Below the pieces are notes generated by a model. It saw nothing but the letters and a program-made list of their open reading frames with translations. It was not told the origin of the DNA and did no database searches. Shown here piece by piece: positions 60,538-64,000 of a DNA stretch of 64,000 nucleotides. Source of the stretch: Paenibacillus sp. FSL H7-0326 (GTDB lineage Bacteria; Bacillota; Bacilli; Paenibacillales; Paenibacillaceae); contig NZ_MPVN01000001.1 in NCBI RefSeq assembly GCF_001955535.1, positions 1,736,001 through 1,800,000 of the forward strand. The letters run 5' to 3'. The first letter of the stretch is position 1; each line of letters starts with the position of its first letter. The translations under genes were made by a program, and so were the position numbers.

Positions 60538-61617
60538 TTAGTTCATCTTAACAATCGGCTTCACAGCAACTCCGGATTTAGAATCAGCAAAAGCTTTATT
60601 GATATCACTGAAGTCATAGAATTTGACCAGCTTATCAAAAGGAAATCTTCCTTGTTTATAATATTCGATCAATTTAGGGATAAAGAGCTGCGGCACAGCA
60701 TCCCCTTCAATCGAAGCCACAAGACGCTTTCCAAGTGTGAAAGTAGCCGATTTAGTCAAATCAGGACCACCTGCAACGTAAGCCGCCGTACCCAATGGTT
60801 TCAGCGCCTCCACTGCCTGCGCCATAATAAATGGAAGCCCGGTAGTATCCAAAGTATAGTTAACACCACCACCGGTAATTTTACGGATTTCTTCAACCGC
60901 ATCCACCGATTTTGAATTAATAACATGTGTAGCACCGAGCTCTTTGGCAAGCTCTAAGCGACTGTCTACAATATCAAGCACGATAACTTTTGAGCATCCG
61001 ATCAAGTGAGCCGCCATTACTGCACTTAAGCCGACACCGCCTGCACCAAAAATGGCAATCGTTTCACCGAAGCTTGGTTTCAGCGTATTGAGCACTGTAC
61101 CACTTCCGGTCTGAATACCACAGCCTAGTGGTCCTAGAAGTGCAAGATCAACATCCTTGTCTACTTTAACCACACTACGCTCATTCGCAATCGCGAAAGT
61201 AGCAAAGGAGGATTGTCCGAAGAAGTTGGACAGACGATGGCCATGCTGCTCAAGCGGAGAAGTGCCGTCTTTCATCACTCCCGCAAAGTTTAAAGCCATA
61301 AAGTCATGGCAATAAGCAGGCATGCCCACCAAGCAATTTTCACAATGGCCACACGAAGCAAAGGACAGCACAACATGATCTCCAGGAACAACGGTAGTTA
61401 CATTCGCTCCAACCTTCTCTACTACACCCGATCCTTCATGACCAAGCACAGCTGGGAAGGGAACCATACTGGCATCACGAGCTGTTGCATCTGTATGACA
61501 AACCCCGGAGGCTACAATACGTACAAGCACTTCATTCGCTTTCGGTTCAGCAATTTCAATCTCTTCCAACTCGAATGGAGAGGTGTTGTCTTTCGTGATG
61601 GCTGCTTTGATTTTCAT
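60538..61617 (-). CDS. Zinc-dependent alcohol dehydrogenase (aryl/benzyl alcohol type)
   Basis: A 359-residue medium-chain dehydrogenase. Catalytic zinc ligands are in G-V-C-H-T-D (Cys near 39) and L-G-H-E-G-S-G (His near 62) with Cys in L-G-C-G-I-Q; the structural zinc site C-G-H-C-E-N-C-L-V-G-M-P-A-Y-C has four Cys. The NAD site is F-G-A-G-G-V-G-L-S near 192-200, with D-I-V-D after the second strand suggesting NAD preference. Overall it resembles benzyl-alcohol dehydrogenases. ATG 61617 has AAAGGAG 10 nt before it. It is divergent from the double-TetR gene, a usual regulator-target pair. Confidence 0.92.
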   Translation of the reverse strand: MKIKAAITKDNTSPFELEEIEIAEPKANEVLVRIVASGVCHTDATARDASMVPFPAVLGHEGSGVVEKVGANVTTVVPGDHVVLSFASCGHCENCLVGMPAYCHDFMALNFAGVMKDGTSPLEQHGHRLSNFFGQSSFATFAIANERSVVKVDKDVDLALLGPLGCGIQTGSGTVLNTLKPSFGETIAIFGAGGVGLSAVMAAHLIGCSKVIVLDIVDSRLELAKELGATHVINSKSVDAVEEIRKITGGGVNYTLDTTGLPFIMAQAVEALKPLGTAAYVAGGPDLTKSATFTLGKRLVASIEGDAVPQLFIPKLIEYYKQGRFPFDKLVKFYDFSDINKAFADSKSGVAVKPIVKMN

Positions 61618-61794
61618 TAAGTACACACTCCTTTATGATATAAAACATGAAAAATAAAGTGATAAAAATCATGATTCTTCCGATCGTAATGACAGTGATG
61701 CTTGAACATTATGTGAATTTTCGGTTGATCATGGTGGTGATTACGTCTTATAGTATAAAAGGAGTGGTCGAAAAGTAGGTAATCACTAAGAGAT

Positions 61795-61818
61795 CAAAAG
61801 TACTTTAGCGTACTTTTG
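61795..61818. promoter_or_regulatory. 24-bp perfect operator-like dyad
   Basis: CAAAAGTAC-N6-GTACTTTTG: perfect 9-bp arms, in the spacing typical of TetR operators, between the divergent dehydrogenase and double-TetR genes, 39 bp ahead of the regulator start. Confidence 0.7.
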
Positions 61819-61857
61819 TCACATTTTTGTCAACTCATGTGAACAAGGGGTGACACC

Positions 61858-63033
61858 ATGTATGTAATGAAAACCCATTATAGCTCTGCACAGCGAAAGC
61901 TCAACGAATCCCTGTTATCTCTGGTCATAACCAAAGGCTACGATCATACAACAATTTCGGATATTACAGAGCATGCGAAACTTAGCCGGGCGACATTTTA
62001 TAAATATTATCAAAATAAATCTGAGCTCTTTCATGATCTGGTTACGGATATACAGGAAGGACTTCTTCAATCTGTTCTCATCTCTTTCGAGCACTCGAAG
62101 GAAGTTGATTTCAATCAATATCCATCCATGCTGCCTGTGTTGAATTACATTGAAGAACATCGCGACTTTTTCAGCTATTTGTTTAGTAAAAATGTGTCTG
62201 GGAAGTTGTTTCTAGACTTTTATTCCTTTCTAGCCTCAAGCTTTACCAGCGAGATCGTATTTAAGCCGAAATCGAACCGCTTGGATGAAGATAGCTCGGC
62301 ACAGTATCTTTCTCTGGCTTTTTTATCTTTTATGGGGTATTGGGTCCGTTCTAATTTTAAATACTCTGCGGCAAAAATGAACGAACAGCTGAACCGCCTG
62401 CATAGGGAGAAGACGGCGAGCTGGTATTTTACTCCCTCCCCTAACGATAAGTCTCTTTCTAACCTACCGAATAGGGAAGATCGACGTGTCACACGTACAC
62501 GTAATGCAATCAAGCAGGCACTCCTGAGTCTGCTCCAGGATCAGATTCCTGAGGAAAATATCTTGATCAAGAATATTACAGAGAGAGCGGACATCCGAAG
62601 AGCTACTTTTTACGATTACTACAGCAATAAAGATGAATTGATCGTGGAGATGCTGGACGAATTGGGAAGCATTATGATCGAGGAGCTTAATGCTGAGCCA
62701 ATTGGGATAGGTGAGCAGCATCTGATTGCCAGCTGTGAGCGTCTCTTTAAGCTAATAGAGGATCATCATGTGCTGCTTGGCATTTTGGAAAGCCCTGCAA
62801 AAGTTGGTCTCGCCATCAATCGCTGGTTTCCCATCTTTCTGAGACACTACCATGCCAAACAGCCGTCCATCTCTTTTGAAAAAGGAATCTACAATTACTA
62901 TGCAACTGGAGTTATGCTTGAGCTCATCTTCTGTAAGGCAGGGGTTATTCGCAACATCTTCAGCTCCGATGCAACCGCAGAACAAATCATAGCCTTGATT
63001 GATCAGAAAGAATATGAACTTGCCTATATATAG
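61858..63033 (+). CDS. Regulator with two tandem TetR-type domains
   Basis: A 391-residue protein, about twice the usual TetR length. The first helix-turn-helix spans residues 13-58 (I-S-D-I-T-E-H-A-K-L-S-R-A-T-F-Y-K-Y-Y) and the second 212-262 (I-K-N-I-T-E-R-A-D-I-R-R-A-T-F-Y-D-Y-Y); each is followed by about 130 residues of helices as the ligand/dimer part. There is no frameshift or internal stop, so it is a true fusion or internal duplication of diverged copies. AAGGGGTG precedes the ATG. A single chain could act as a pseudo-dimer. It probably controls the divergent dehydrogenase through the dyad at 61795. Confidence 0.92.
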   Translation: MYVMKTHYSSAQRKLNESLLSLVITKGYDHTTISDITEHAKLSRATFYKYYQNKSELFHDLVTDIQEGLLQSVLISFEHSKEVDFNQYPSMLPVLNYIEEHRDFFSYLFSKNVSGKLFLDFYSFLASSFTSEIVFKPKSNRLDEDSSAQYLSLAFLSFMGYWVRSNFKYSAAKMNEQLNRLHREKTASWYFTPSPNDKSLSNLPNREDRRVTRTRNAIKQALLSLLQDQIPEENILIKNITERADIRRATFYDYYSNKDELIVEMLDELGSIMIEELNAEPIGIGEQHLIASCERLFKLIEDHHVLLGILESPAKVGLAINRWFPIFLRHYHAKQPSISFEKGIYNYYATGVMLELIFCKAGVIRNIFSSDATAEQIIALIDQKEYELAYI

Positions 63034-63039
63034 AATCTT

Positions 63040-63078
63040 AATAGACCACACCGGAATATTTTCGGTATGGTCTATTTT
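63040..63078. terminator. Bidirectional terminator
   Basis: AATAGACCA-ACCG pairs with CGGT-TGGTCTATT with one mismatch; T-rich after it. Serves both convergent genes. Confidence 0.88.
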
Positions 63079-63085
63079 AATTTAT

Positions 63086-63970
63086 TTATTTTTTTACAAC
63101 AGGAATCCAGATCTCACTCCGATAATTCGGCAAGGAGGTATCCTTGCTCTCATTCCACAGCATCTCGGGTCCTGGCGCTGCTTCATAATTAGAAGAAGGG
63201 AACCAGTCTGCATAGATTCGGCCCCAAACCTCCTGCAGTTTATCCGGAAAATTACCCACCGCTTCAAACACGGCCCACGTTTGAGCAGGTACTTCAAGGA
63301 CATGATAGTGCGAAGGCGGTGCCAGTGTCGTTGCTGCTCCAATATAATGATCCAGCTCTCCCTGCTCCTCCATTCTCCCCTCGGAGAATTGCGTTGAGGC
63401 ACTGATCAAGCCTGCTGGCTCAATGTTGGATAATGCCTTAAGCTCTGTTATACGCTGTTCGTTAAGCTGGCTCCACATGGAAGCAATCTCCGGATTGACG
63501 CCGTGAAAGACGATAGGAACCCGCTTATACAGCCCAACAATACGAAAAGCTTCTTTTTCTACAATTCGATAATTCATTTCTTCTCCTCCTCTAATTGACA
63601 AGTAGAAGCTTAGCTTGGGATAGGCTTTGAGATTTTTTCCCTGATGGAGGACTTCCGACGGCAGTATGCCATGCATGCTGTGAAAGGCACGAGTAAATGA
63701 ATCTGGCGAGTTATATCCGTATTTGAGCGCTACATCAATAATTCTGAGCCCCGGCTTCGCCTCCATTAACTCCTGCCCTGCCAGCGTCAGTCTTCTGCGC
63801 CGAATATATTCAGAGATCGGAAGTCCGGCGAGAAAGGAAAACATCCGCTTAAAATGATATTCAGAGCAGCCAGCTGCCTTTGCCGCCTGTTTATAATCCA
63901 GCTCATCCAATAGATGCTCTTCCATATATTCCATTCCACAGTTCATACCTGTAAGAAAATCCATACCCAC
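63086..63970 (-). CDS. AraC-family regulator with GyrI-like effector-binding domain
   Basis: A 294-residue regulator. Two N-terminal AraC helix-turn-helix units at about 20-108 ([38 protein letters not shown]) are followed by a GyrI/Rob-like SOUL-fold domain at about 130-293 that binds small hydrophobic ligands ([13 protein letters not shown], and E-I-W-I-P-V near the end). The GTG start at 63970 is 6 nt after GGAGG; ATG two codons later is possible. Same layout as Rob and BmrR-like multidrug regulators. Confidence 0.92.
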   Translation of the reverse strand: MGMDFLTGMNCGMEYMEEHLLDELDYKQAAKAAGCSEYHFKRMFSFLAGLPISEYIRRRRLTLAGQELMEAKPGLRIIDVALKYGYNSPDSFTRAFHSMHGILPSEVLHQGKNLKAYPKLSFYLSIRGGEEMNYRIVEKEAFRIVGLYKRVPIVFHGVNPEIASMWSQLNEQRITELKALSNIEPAGLISASTQFSEGRMEEQGELDHYIGAATTLAPPSHYHVLEVPAQTWAVFEAVGNFPDKLQEVWGRIYADWFPSSNYEAAPGPEMLWNESKDTSLPNYRSEIWIPVVKK

Positions 63971-64000
63971 ACTAGCTTCCTCCTTCGCATTTAGAATAAC

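Overview
The window looks like a chromosomal stretch of a Paenibacillus-type bacterium (Bacillota, low-to-mid GC, Gram-positive gene style). The signs are strong AGGAGG ribosome binding sites, two carbohydrate ABC importers without their own ATPase, plant-polysaccharide enzymes (PL11 rhamnogalacturonan lyase with a FIMAH tail, GH95, GH67), a futalosine-type menaquinone gene pair (mqnB-mqnD), a SigY-like ECF sigma operon and a ZTP riboswitch ahead of folD. There are no rRNA or tRNA genes, no CRISPR array and no intact insertion sequence.

Layout. 1-7.5 kb: a truncated epimerase, a Mug-type glycosylase, a frameshifted nucleotidyltransferase, an AEC permease, a nonsense-interrupted small gene, an ABC/DUF3796/XRE operon, and then a decayed DinB remnant beside four tandem 210-bp foldback repeats and an 8-bp microsatellite. 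7.5-17.7 kb: a membrane-anchored PstS-like protein, a sugar ABC importer with an AraC regulator, an SsuD-like monooxygenase, an S9 peptidase and an exported coiled-coil protein. 17.9-24.7 kb: a YtrA/YtrB-like ABC operon, mqnB-mqnD and a sensor kinase with a degenerate GGDEF domain. 24.7-27.8 kb: a short GlnR/TnrA-like regulator, a Tat-exported amine oxidase, an exported RidA protein and TatA, with GlnR/TnrA-type boxes. 27.9-31.8 kb: a second flavin monooxygenase and a polar amino acid (perhaps sulfur compound) ABC importer. 32-40 kb: PL11 lyase, then an lpxC-lpxD-lpxA operon, then GH95. 40.4-46.8 kb: an ABC-2 exporter, then a sigma/DUF/ATPase/permease operon. 47-55.6 kb: folD and an aldouronate uptake and alpha-glucuronidase region. 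56-64 kb: an AlkD-like protein, a heterodimeric ABC exporter, a zinc alcohol dehydrogenase, a double-TetR regulator and an AraC/GyrI-like regulator.

The standout is 34.8-37.5 kb. Three adjacent genes encode the first three committed enzymes of lipid A synthesis (LpxC, LpxD, LpxA) with all catalytic residues in place, in a genome context that is otherwise monoderm. They form one operon with a SigA-like promoter and its own terminator. No fabZ, lpxH/I, lpxB or lpxK is in the window, so the expected product is a UDP-diacylglucosamine of unknown fate. The second most interesting unit is the exported amine oxidase/RidA/TatA set with its nitrogen-type operators.
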